From Caldifarciminota bacterium (GTDB lineage: Bacteria > WOR-3 > Hydrothermia > WGAB01): DNA of 17,277 nucleotides. This document shows positions 1 through 5,587 of this stretch, one piece after another (position 1 is the stretch's first letter; each line of letters begins with the position of its first letter). Both the position numbers and the translations under genes were made by a program. Location of the stretch: assembly GCA_015489295.1 (NCBI GenBank), contig WGAB01000208.1:1-17277 (forward strand), given 5' to 3'. Below the pieces are notes generated by a model. That model worked only from the letters and a program-made list of their open reading frames with translations, had not been told where the DNA came from and made no database searches.

Positions 1-318
1 GACCACCGGGGAATCCGGGTCCATCGTCACCCGGAACTCCAGCAGATCAGCCTCGGTGCCCGCAAAGAGCGAGGTGTCGGGATAGGTGTATCCTGCGGGA
101 TTGTCCGCTGCCATCGGCGCGTCGCCGCCGTCGCCGAAGTCGTCGTTTTCGCTGTCGGTCCAGATGAATTCCCCGGAAGAATACGCCATCATGTCGGTGC
201 CCGGGGCGGTGCCGATCCAGTCGGACGGGTCGCCGTCCACGGTAACCGGGTGACCCCAGGTCCCCCGAAGCGGCCACAACGCCAGCATCAAAACCACGAG
301 CCAGGAACCCCTTTGCAT
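1..318 (-). CDS. Secreted protein with glucodextranase/amylopullulanase-type domain (5' part only; runs off the left edge)
   Basis: The first 106 codons of a minus-strand gene are present. The ATG at 318 follows a strong ribosome site (AGGGAGG, 7 bases upstream). Residues 1-22 form a Sec signal peptide (MQRGSWLVVLMLALWPLRG, cut near TWG/HP). The mature start VTVDGDPSDWIG, then an acidic run (WTDSENDDFGDGGD), GYTYPDTSLF and a beta-strand LLEFRVTMDP, resemble the carbohydrate-linked domain found in amylopullulanases and at the C-terminus of glucodextranase (PF09985-like, DOMON-like fold). It lies downstream of a MalFG-type transporter, which fits an extracellular alpha-glucan-active or glucan-binding protein. 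The catalytic part, if any, lies outside the window. The domain call is by eye and moderate; extracytoplasmic location is more secure. Confidence 0.7.
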   Translation of the reverse strand, partial: MQRGSWLVVLMLALWPLRGTWGHPVTVDGDPSDWIGTAPGTDMMAYSSGEFIWTDSENDDFGDGGDAPMAADNPAGYTYPDTSLFAGTEADLLEFRVTMDPDSPVV

Positions 319-346
319 CAGAAACCTCCCTTTCGACTTTTCCCGA

Positions 347-375
347 AGTATTGGGGCATTCGTCGGTGGTGTCAA
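347..375 (-). promoter_or_regulatory. Promoter for the secreted glucan-type protein
   Basis: On the minus strand, TTGACA (375-370) is followed by a 17-base spacer and AATACT (352-347). This gives a predicted start near 340 and a leader of about 22 bases carrying the AGGGAGG ribosome site. It is the only perfect TTGACA box recognised in the window. It suggests the secreted gene can be transcribed independently of the upstream transporter operon. Confidence 0.5.
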
Positions 376-383
376 CCAAAGGA

Positions 384-405
384 CTCTTCTGAAGAGGGAC
401 CCTCT
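384..405. repeat. Two overlapping palindromes between the malG-type gene and the secreted gene
   Basis: CTCTTCTGAAGAG (384-396) and AGAGGGACCCTCT (393-405) are each perfect 6-bp dyads around one central base, and they share GAG. They sit just upstream of the -35 box at 370-375 and just after the permease stop codon. An operator for a sugar regulator is the likelier reading. A transcription terminator is less likely because the loops are one base long and no U-run follows. Confidence 0.4.
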
Positions 406-408
406 GGC

Positions 409-1230
409 TCAGCCCTTTACGGTGCCGGCCGTCAGCCCTTCCACGATGCGGCGCTGGAACACAAGCACCAGCAGGATCACGGGCAGGGTGACCACCACCG
501 AGGCCGCCATGATGGAACCCCAGGGAATCTCGTAGGGATTGGCCCCGCCGAAGAGGGCGATGGCCACGGGCACGGTGCGCACCCGGTCGCCCACCGTAAA
601 GGTCAGGGCAAACAGGAACTCGTTCCAGGCCGCCATAAAGCCCAACAGGCCGGTGCTCACCATGCCGGGTACGGCCAGGGGCAGCAGGATGCGCCAGTAG
701 GCCTGGGACACACCGGCGCCGTCCACATAGGCCGCTTCTTCCAGTTCCGGCGGCAACGCCCGGAAGTACTGGGTTAACACCCATACCGTGAGGGGCAGCA
801 CGAACAGGAGGTACGACAGGATGAGGCCCAGGTGGGTGTTGAAAAGGTGCAGCGCCCGGAGCAGCACAAACAGGCCCGAAAGGATGGAAATGTGAGGGAA
901 CACGTTCATGGAGAGCACCAGGTAAAGCACGGCCCGCCGGGGCGGAAAGGGCAGCCGCCCCAGGGCGTAGGCTGCCAACGACCCCACGAGGAGCCCGAGC
1001 AGGGTGGTGCCTCCGGCCACGATCAACGAGTTCAGGATGTTCCGGAGGAACCGGGTGTGCAGGAACACGTTGCGGTAGTGCTCCAGGGTGAACACGCGGG
1101 GCCAGAGTTCCAGGTGGGACGAGAACAGGGCGGCCGAGGGCTTGAAAGACGAAATCACGGCCCAGTAAAAGGGAAACCCGCAGTAAAGGAGGAGCAGAGT
1201 GACCGCTGCGACCAGGCCGAGTTTACGCAT
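409..1230 (-). CDS. ABC sugar transporter permease, MalG type
   Basis: Inner-membrane permease of 273 aa for a carbohydrate uptake ABC transporter. It has a hydrophobic N-terminal segment (residues 6-26), further membrane segments near 67-90, 101-125, 134-155, 188-210 and 240-258, and a clear EAA loop (EEAAYVDGAG, ILLPLAVPG; residues 164-190) that docks on the ATPase. I chose the ATG at 1230 (MRKLGL) over a longer in-frame start. It overlaps the end of the upstream permease by 8 bases (ATGCGTAA), and GGGAGGG precedes it. It ends the uptake operon. Family identity is secure; the substrate is inferred from its neighbours to be an alpha-glucoside such as maltose or trehalose. Confidence 0.92.
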   Translation of the reverse strand: MRKLGLVAAVTLLLLYCGFPFYWAVISSFKPSAALFSSHLELWPRVFTLEHYRNVFLHTRFLRNILNSLIVAGGTTLLGLLVGSLAAYALGRLPFPPRRAVLYLVLSMNVFPHISILSGLFVLLRALHLFNTHLGLILSYLLFVLPLTVWVLTQYFRALPPELEEAAYVDGAGVSQAYWRILLPLAVPGMVSTGLLGFMAAWNEFLFALTFTVGDRVRTVPVAIALFGGANPYEIPWGSIMAASVVVTLPVILLVLVFQRRIVEGLTAGTVKG

Positions 1231-2101
1231 AGATGCCCTCCCGCAACCGCCGGGCGTACAGCACGGCAAAGCCCAGGATCAGGAGCAGGATCACCACCGA
1301 CAGGGCCGAGCCGTAGCCCAGTTCCTGGAAGTCAATGAGCACCCGGCGGGCATAGACGGCCAGGGTTTCGGTGCGGCTTCCGCCGCCGGTCATCACATAC
1401 ACCAGGTCAAACACCCGCAGGGCGTCCACGGTGCGGAAGATCACGGCCACGAGCAGGATGGGCCAGAGCAGCGGCAGGGTCACAAAACGGAACCGCTGCC
1501 AGGCGCCGGCGCCGTCCATTTCGGCGCTTTCGTAGAGTTCCCGGGGGATCACCTGCAGCCCGGCCAACAGCAGCAACACCATGAAGGGCGTGGTCTTCCA
1601 CACATCCACGAGGATCAGGGTGGGCAGGGCCGTGGCCGGCTGCGAGAGCCAGGCCACCTTGTGGGGCAGCAGGCCCAGCGATACCCCCAGCAGGTTGACC
1701 ACTCCGTAGATATCGTGCAGCATCCAGCGCCACATCTGGGCCGACACCACCGTGGGGATGGCCCAAGGCAGGAGTACGACGGCGCGCACCCAGTTGCGGC
1801 CGGGAAAGGGCCGGTTCAGGAGCAGGGCGATGGCCAGGCCCAGCAGGGTTTCCAGGGCCACAGAAACGACGGTGAACACCAGGGTGACCCAGAGGGCCTG
1901 GTGGAAATCGGGGTCGTGGAACAGGAGGTCCAGGTAATTGCTGAGGCCCACAAAACGCCAGGGTTCGGTGGCGCTCAGGGTGGCGTCGGTAAGGGAATAG
2001 AAGAACACCTGGCCCAGGGGAAAGGCCGCCACCAGCAGGAACGCCGCCAGGGCGGGCAACAGGAACAGCCAGGCCGTGCTGCGTTTCGCCACCGAGCCCA
2101 T
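1223..2101 (-). CDS. ABC sugar transporter permease, MalF type
   Basis: Inner-membrane permease of 292 aa, partner of the MalG-type protein. A cytoplasmic start (MGSVAKRST) leads into a membrane segment at residues 10-33. Others lie near 71-96, 104-121, 158-183, 210-224 and 265-283. The EAA loop is at 188-214 (ELYESAEMDGAGAW, VTLPLLWP). The start lies one base after the stop of the binding-protein gene (TAACATG) with no strong ribosome site of its own, so translation is probably coupled. No ATP-binding subunit is encoded in the operon, so a shared MalK/MsmK-type ATPase elsewhere in the genome must energise it. The family call is secure. Confidence 0.92.
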   Translation of the reverse strand: MGSVAKRSTAWLFLLPALAAFLLVAAFPLGQVFFYSLTDATLSATEPWRFVGLSNYLDLLFHDPDFHQALWVTLVFTVVSVALETLLGLAIALLLNRPFPGRNWVRAVVLLPWAIPTVVSAQMWRWMLHDIYGVVNLLGVSLGLLPHKVAWLSQPATALPTLILVDVWKTTPFMVLLLLAGLQVIPRELYESAEMDGAGAWQRFRFVTLPLLWPILLVAVIFRTVDALRVFDLVYVMTGGGSRTETLAVYARRVLIDFQELGYGSALSVVILLLILGFAVLYARRLREGIYA

Positions 2102-2102
2102 G

Positions 2103-3362
2103 TTACCGGCGCAGGATCCGTTTCAGGCGGCGTTCTGCGTCGCGCAGGGCGTCGTGGGGCGTCGCCTCACCGGTGAGCGCCCGGTGCACGGCTGAGTAAA
2201 AGGCCTGGGACACGCGGTTGTAGCGGGCTCCGGCCACGGTGGAGGGCCGGGCCACGGCGTTTTCCAGCACCTTCAGCACATCCCGGAACCAGGGCCGCAC
2301 CCGGAGCACCTCGGGGTCCCGGTACACGGCCGGGCGCGTGGGCAGCAGGGAGAGTTCCAACGAGCGTTCTCGCTGAAGTTCGTAGGAGGTGAGGTAGCGC
2401 ACCAGGGCCACGGCCTCCTCCGGGTGCCGGGAGTACCGGGACACCATCAGTTGCCAGCCGCCCAGGGTGGCGGCGTGGCGGCCCAGGGCCGAGGTGTCGC
2501 GGGGCAAAACGGTCACCCGGAATTTGCCCCGGATCGGGCTGTCGGGCTGGTTCCCCAGGTTGTAGGCGTAGGGCCAGTTCCGCATGAAGGCCGCGTTGCC
2601 GGTTTGCCACACATTGCGGCTGTCCTCTTCGGCGTAGTTGGTCACCCCGGGCGGGGTGATCCAGCCGATCCAGCGGCGTGCCCGCGCCACGGCCGCGACA
2701 GCCCGCGGGTTGTTCACGGTCACCCGGCCGGTGGAATCCAGGATGGTGCCGCCCCCGTGGGACACGAGCCACTCCAGGGCGTCGCAGGTGAGCCCCTCGT
2801 AGCGCTTGCCCTGCCACACAAAGCCCCAGAAATCGGGGTTGCCGGCGGCTCGTTCACCCTCCTGGATCCGCTGGGCCATTTGCTCCAGTTCGTCCCAGGT
2901 TTCCGGCGGCCGGCGATAGCCGTACTTCTCCAGAAGGTCGGTGCGGTAATACAGGAGCCCGGCGTCGGCGTAAAAGGGGATGGCCACGAGTTTGCCGCGG
3001 ACCGTGTTGTTGTTCACATAGGCCGGAAAGAAACTGTCCAGGGTAGCCTCGGAAAAGTAGGGCAGGAGGTCCAGGGCGTGGGGGGCGGCGATGCCGGGCC
3101 AGATGACATCAATGGTGTACACATCCACATCCGGGCTGTGGGCGGCCCAGTACTGCTGGAACAGGGCCAGGCGGGCATCGGTTTCGGCCGGGGTGTCAAT
3201 GTACTCAATGCGGTTGCCGGTGGCGCGGGCCCATTCCTCGGCCTTTTGCTTCACCCAGTAGCCGATGCCACCCACGGCCGTGGACGGCCCGGCGATGCGA
3301 AGGGTCACGCCTTCGGCGGAAAGCAGGGCGACCGCGCTCAAAAGGAGCACGAGGCGCTTCAT
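2103..3362 (-). CDS. ABC transporter extracellular solute-binding protein, family 1 (sugar)
   Basis: Periplasmic receptor of 419 aa that captures the sugar for the two permeases. A Sec signal peptide is at residues 1-16 ([15 protein letters not shown]), with no Cys at the cleavage point, so it is probably soluble periplasmic and not a lipoprotein. The mature start TLRIAGP, the hinge-type motif [13 protein letters not shown] (78-90), then DLLPYF and the pattern RVTVLPR...LGGWQLMVS are typical of MalE-like and trehalose/maltose-binding proteins. AGGAGG lies 6 bases before the ATG. It sits 8 bases after the UPF0045 gene and 1 base before the MalF-type gene. Trehalose/maltose is a guess from this motif and the adjacent glucan-type gene; other oligosaccharides are possible. 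Confidence 0.9.
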   Translation of the reverse strand: MKRLVLLLSAVALLSAEGVTLRIAGPSTAVGGIGYWVKQKAEEWARATGNRIEYIDTPAETDARLALFQQYWAAHSPDVDVYTIDVIWPGIAAPHALDLLPYFSEATLDSFFPAYVNNNTVRGKLVAIPFYADAGLLYYRTDLLEKYGYRRPPETWDELEQMAQRIQEGERAAGNPDFWGFVWQGKRYEGLTCDALEWLVSHGGGTILDSTGRVTVNNPRAVAAVARARRWIGWITPPGVTNYAEEDSRNVWQTGNAAFMRNWPYAYNLGNQPDSPIRGKFRVTVLPRDTSALGRHAATLGGWQLMVSRYSRHPEEAVALVRYLTSYELQRERSLELSLLPTRPAVYRDPEVLRVRPWFRDVLKVLENAVARPSTVAGARYNRVSQAFYSAVHRALTGEATPHDALRDAERRLKRILRR

Positions 3363-3370
3363 GGGGCCTC

Positions 3371-3676
3371 CTACTTGAGGTGCCGTTCCACGGCCTGCAC
3401 CTTGCCCTCAAAGGTCAGGTCCTTGTCGCGGCGTTCGTCCATTTTGATGACCGTGGACACGCGCACGGCGCCCTCCCGGAACACGGCCTCCTGCATCTCG
3501 CGGATCAGCCGGAACACCTCATCGGCCTCGCCCAGCAGGGTGGTGAACATGGGGCCGAGCTGGTAGGCCACCCGGTTCTGGTTCCGGAGCACCTTCAACG
3601 CAGCGGCCACATAGCGGCTGACGCTCACGCCGCTGCCCACCGGCGAAATGCTGACGGCTGCCATCACCCTGGGCAT
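3371..3676 (-). CDS. UPF0045/MTH1187 family protein (thiamine-binding-like)
   Basis: Cytoplasmic protein of 101 aa covering the usual ~100-aa length of the MTH1187/YkoF-type family (PF01910, Thiamine_BP). These form ferredoxin-like folds, and some members bind thiamine or hydroxymethylpyrimidine. Visible family features are [11 protein letters not shown] at the N-terminus, the central block [20 protein letters not shown], then [22 protein letters not shown] and a C-terminal helix ([10 protein letters not shown]). The ATG at 3676 was chosen because AAGGAGG lies 6-7 bases upstream; in-frame codons further up are non-coding in character. It is the first gene of the sugar-transport operon, 8 bases ahead of the binding protein. 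Its role there is unknown; a small-molecule sensor is only inference. Confidence 0.85.
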   Translation of the reverse strand: MPRVMAAVSISPVGSGVSVSRYVAAALKVLRNQNRVAYQLGPMFTTLLGEADEVFRLIREMQEAVFREGAVRVSTVIKMDERRDKDLTFEGKVQAVERHLK

Positions 3677-3709
3677 TGCTTGCCTCCTTTTGCGTATTCT
3701 GATTTTGCA

Positions 3710-3750
3710 GGTTCCCGGCGTACCGGGCACCGCCCCGGGTTGCGGGAACC
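3710..3750. repeat. Nested inverted repeat in the UPF0045/vapBC divergent region
   Basis: GGTTCCCG (3710-3717) pairs perfectly with CGGGAACC (3743-3750). Inside it, CCGGG (3723-3727) pairs with CCCGG (3734-3738) around a 6-base loop. Read on the minus strand it would lie in or just before the leader of the sugar operon; read on the plus strand it ends inside the vapBC -35 region. It could be an RNA hairpin or a two-part operator. It does not match a TPP riboswitch, as the conserved CTGAGA core is missing. Confidence 0.4.
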
Positions 3751-3781
3751 CTGGGGTAGGAGTATCATACAGTCGTACTCC
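3740..3781 (+). promoter_or_regulatory. vapBC promoter with overlapping operator palindrome
   Basis: TTGCGG (3740-3745), a 17-base spacer and TATCAT (3763-3768) predict a start near 3775, 22 bases before the antitoxin ATG. A 9-bp palindrome GTATCATAC (3762-3770) covers the -10 box. It lies in a wider dyad, GGAGTA (3759-3764) with TACTCC (3776-3781). Antitoxins with ribbon-helix-helix domains commonly repress their own promoter through such palindromes, so this is the predicted autoregulatory site. Confidence 0.55.
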
Positions 3782-3796
3782 ACGGGAGGTGATACC

Positions 3797-4045
3797 ATGG
3801 GTGTGCGAAAGACCTTGTACTTCCGAAAGCCCGAGAACCTGGAGTGGGTGATGAGGTACACCGGGGCCCGAAGCGTGTCGGAGGCGGTGGAACAGGTTCT
3901 GGAAGAGTTCCGCCGCATCGTGCAGGAGCGGCGTCGGAACGCCCTGGCTCGGGCGCACGGCGTATGGGCCGAAGACGAAGCCGTGGAACAGGCCCTTCGC
4001 GAACTTCAGAAGGGATGGGGTACATGGCGCCCCGAAGAGCTCTGA
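3797..4045 (+). CDS. vapB: Antitoxin of a VapBC-type pair, ribbon-helix-helix type
   Basis: Small protein of 82 aa that should neutralise the PIN toxin encoded next to it and bind its own promoter. Residues 3-10 (VRKTLYFR) look like the DNA-binding beta ribbon. PENLEWVMRYTG and SVSEAVEQVLEEFRR form the two helices of a ribbon-helix-helix domain. The C-terminal part, from HGVWAEDEAVEQAL to KGWGTWRPEEL, is Trp-rich and acidic, like the toxin-wrapping tails of VapB proteins. The ATG at 3797 follows GGAGGTGAT, a near-perfect ribosome site. Its end overlaps the toxin start by 22 bases. The name rests on the partner toxin more than on the sequence, since antitoxin families are poorly conserved. Confidence 0.8.
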   Translation: MGVRKTLYFRKPENLEWVMRYTGARSVSEAVEQVLEEFRRIVQERRRNALARAHGVWAEDEAVEQALRELQKGWGTWRPEEL

Positions 4046-4416
4046 TAGACACTTCAGCCCTGGTACTGCATTTCCGTGGCCGGGTTGATCTGCGTCCCCT
4101 TTTGGACCGCTACGATACGCTTTTCGTTAGCGCCGTTACCGTGTACGAAATGGAATACGGCGCGCGCCGGGCGGGCCGCTTAACCGATTGGGAGGCCTTT
4201 CATTGGGAGTTCTTGCTGGAGGTTCTGCCCCTGGGCGAAGCAGAGGCTCGTCGGGCGGCGGCCCTGCAGGCTGAATTGGCCCGGCAGAACGCCCGCATTG
4301 GCGAGCGGGACGCCTTGATCGCCGGCACAGCCCTGGTGCACCGGCTTCCGCTGATCACAGCAAACCTCCGGGAGTTCCGGCGGGTTCCGGGCCTTGTGGT
4401 GGTGCAGGTTTCGTAG
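4024..4416 (+). CDS. vapC: PIN-domain ribonuclease toxin, VapC type
   Basis: A 130-aa protein matching the typical VapC length. PIN acidic and polar active-site positions are visible: D9 (ALIDTS), E42 (VTVYEMEYG), D96 (GERDALIAGTAL) and N114 (ITANLREF). VapC toxins are Mg-dependent ribonucleases that cut tRNA or rRNA when freed from VapB. The ATG at 4024 lies inside the antitoxin reading frame. An ATG at 4015 (MGYMAP) is the alternative but has GGG directly against it, so the ribosome site favours 4024. It ends 14 bases before the stop of the convergent GNAT-like gene, and no terminator hairpin is evident in that gap. All catalytic positions look intact, so the toxin is probably active. Confidence 0.9.
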   Translation: MAPRRALIDTSALVLHFRGRVDLRPLLDRYDTLFVSAVTVYEMEYGARRAGRLTDWEAFHWEFLLEVLPLGEAEARRAAALQAELARQNARIGERDALIAGTALVHRLPLITANLREFRRVPGLVVVQVS

Positions 4417-4430
4417 CGGTCCGGCCGTCC

Positions 4431-5573
4431 TTAGAGATTCAGCCGGTACACACGGTACCGTTTGTACAGGTACCCGCCCATGAACTCGGTGGCCCGCAGG
4501 ATCAGGTAGTTGTCCTCCAGGAGCCAGGAAACCTCCACCCAGCGGTACCGGTCCCGGTACTTCTCGCCGGACTTCACCAGGTGGTAATACAGCATGGAAT
4601 CCACGCCCCGCTTGCGGTAGCCCCGTCGGATGCCCAGGGTGAACACGCGGAGCCCGTCAATCTTCCGCCGGTACCACAGGAACTTCAGGATGCCGAAGGG
4701 AAACAGGCGGCCGTTCAGGGGTTTTATGGCCTGGTTGAAGTCCGGGAGCACCACCGCGAAGGCCACCGGGGTGCCGTGGTGCTCCACGATCTTGGCGAGG
4801 TCCGGGATCACCACCCGTTTGAGGTCCGTGGCGATCTGATAGATCTCGGCGTCGGTAAGGGGCACAAAGCCCCAGTTGGCCGACCAGGCGTCGTTGTAAA
4901 TGGCCATGATGCGCCGGACCTCGTTGCGGAAGTCGCGCAGGTTGATGTTGCGGATGGTGAACCCCTGGTCGGCCGCGCGCTTCATCAGGGGTTCCAGGCG
5001 CTGCAGGATGCGGTGGGTTCGGCTCCAGAAGGCGTCGTCCAGGTCAATCCGGTAGGCCAGCAGGTCTTTGGCCTTCTGAAATCCGTAGGACTCCAGGAGT
5101 TCGGGGTAATAGGGCGGGTTGTAGGCCATCAAGAACACGGGCGGCATCTGGAACCCCTCCACCAAGAGCCCGGCGATGTCGTTGGTGCTGAAACTCAGGG
5201 GGCCCAGCAGGGTTTCCATGCCCCGCTGCCGGTGCCATTCCACCACCGTGTCAAAGAGGGCATGGGCCACTTCGCGGTCCGGAACACTCTCAAAGAACCC
5301 GAACTGGCCGGTGCGTTCGTCGTGGAACTCGTTGTAGTTGTGGTCAATGTGGGCCTCAATGCGGCCCACCGGCTCGCCGTCGCGCAGGGCCAGGAAGAGT
5401 TCCACCTCGGCGTGCTGGAAAAAGGGGTTGTGGCGGGGGCTCAGGTGCTTGCGTTCCTCCGAGAGCAGGGGCGGCACCCAGTAGGGGTCGTCCCGGTAGA
5501 TCTTCCAGGGGAGCCGCAGGAAGGCTTCCCGTTGTTCCGGGGTTCGTACCGGAACCACCTGCACCTTGGGCAT
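4431..5573 (-). CDS. GNAT-like acyltransferase family protein (substrate unknown)
   Basis: A 380-aa cytoplasmic protein with two GNAT-like halves. The N-terminal half carries FLALRDGEPVGRIEAHID (60-77), GQFGFFESVPD (89-99) and the block LGPLSFSTND...LLVEGF (123-141), followed by YNPPYYPELLESYGF. The C-terminal half carries the acetyl-CoA pyrophosphate-loop-like motif LGIRRGYRKRGV (313-324), then helix DSMLYYHLV and VEVSWLLEDN. Proteins of this length and layout are found in several bacterial phyla as uncharacterised N-acetyltransferase-like proteins. AAGGAGG precedes the ATG at 5573. It is the last gene of the four-gene operon, 14 bases after the secreted protein. Fold assignment is reasonable; no substrate can be named. 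Confidence 0.8.
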   Translation of the reverse strand: MPKVQVVPVRTPEQREAFLRLPWKIYRDDPYWVPPLLSEERKHLSPRHNPFFQHAEVELFLALRDGEPVGRIEAHIDHNYNEFHDERTGQFGFFESVPDREVAHALFDTVVEWHRQRGMETLLGPLSFSTNDIAGLLVEGFQMPPVFLMAYNPPYYPELLESYGFQKAKDLLAYRIDLDDAFWSRTHRILQRLEPLMKRAADQGFTIRNINLRDFRNEVRRIMAIYNDAWSANWGFVPLTDAEIYQIATDLKRVVIPDLAKIVEHHGTPVAFAVVLPDFNQAIKPLNGRLFPFGILKFLWYRRKIDGLRVFTLGIRRGYRKRGVDSMLYYHLVKSGEKYRDRYRWVEVSWLLEDNYLILRATEFMGGYLYKRYRVYRLNL

Positions 5574-5587
5574 GGAGGCCTCCTTTC

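Noticed and set aside
1199..2176. Long plus-strand open frames opposite the permease, secreted-protein and GNAT genes
   Set aside because: They are rich in Gly, His, Gln and Arg, as expected for antisense frames of high-GC genes, and show no domain features.
3677..3760. TPP riboswitch ahead of the UPF0045 gene
   Set aside because: Some 3' bases (GGGAACCTG) are reminiscent, but the invariant CTGAGA segment and the rest of the fold are missing.
4417..4430. Bidirectional terminator between vapC and the GNAT-like gene
   Set aside because: The 14-base gap has no stem with a T-run; overlapping transcription seems likely but no terminator can be supported.
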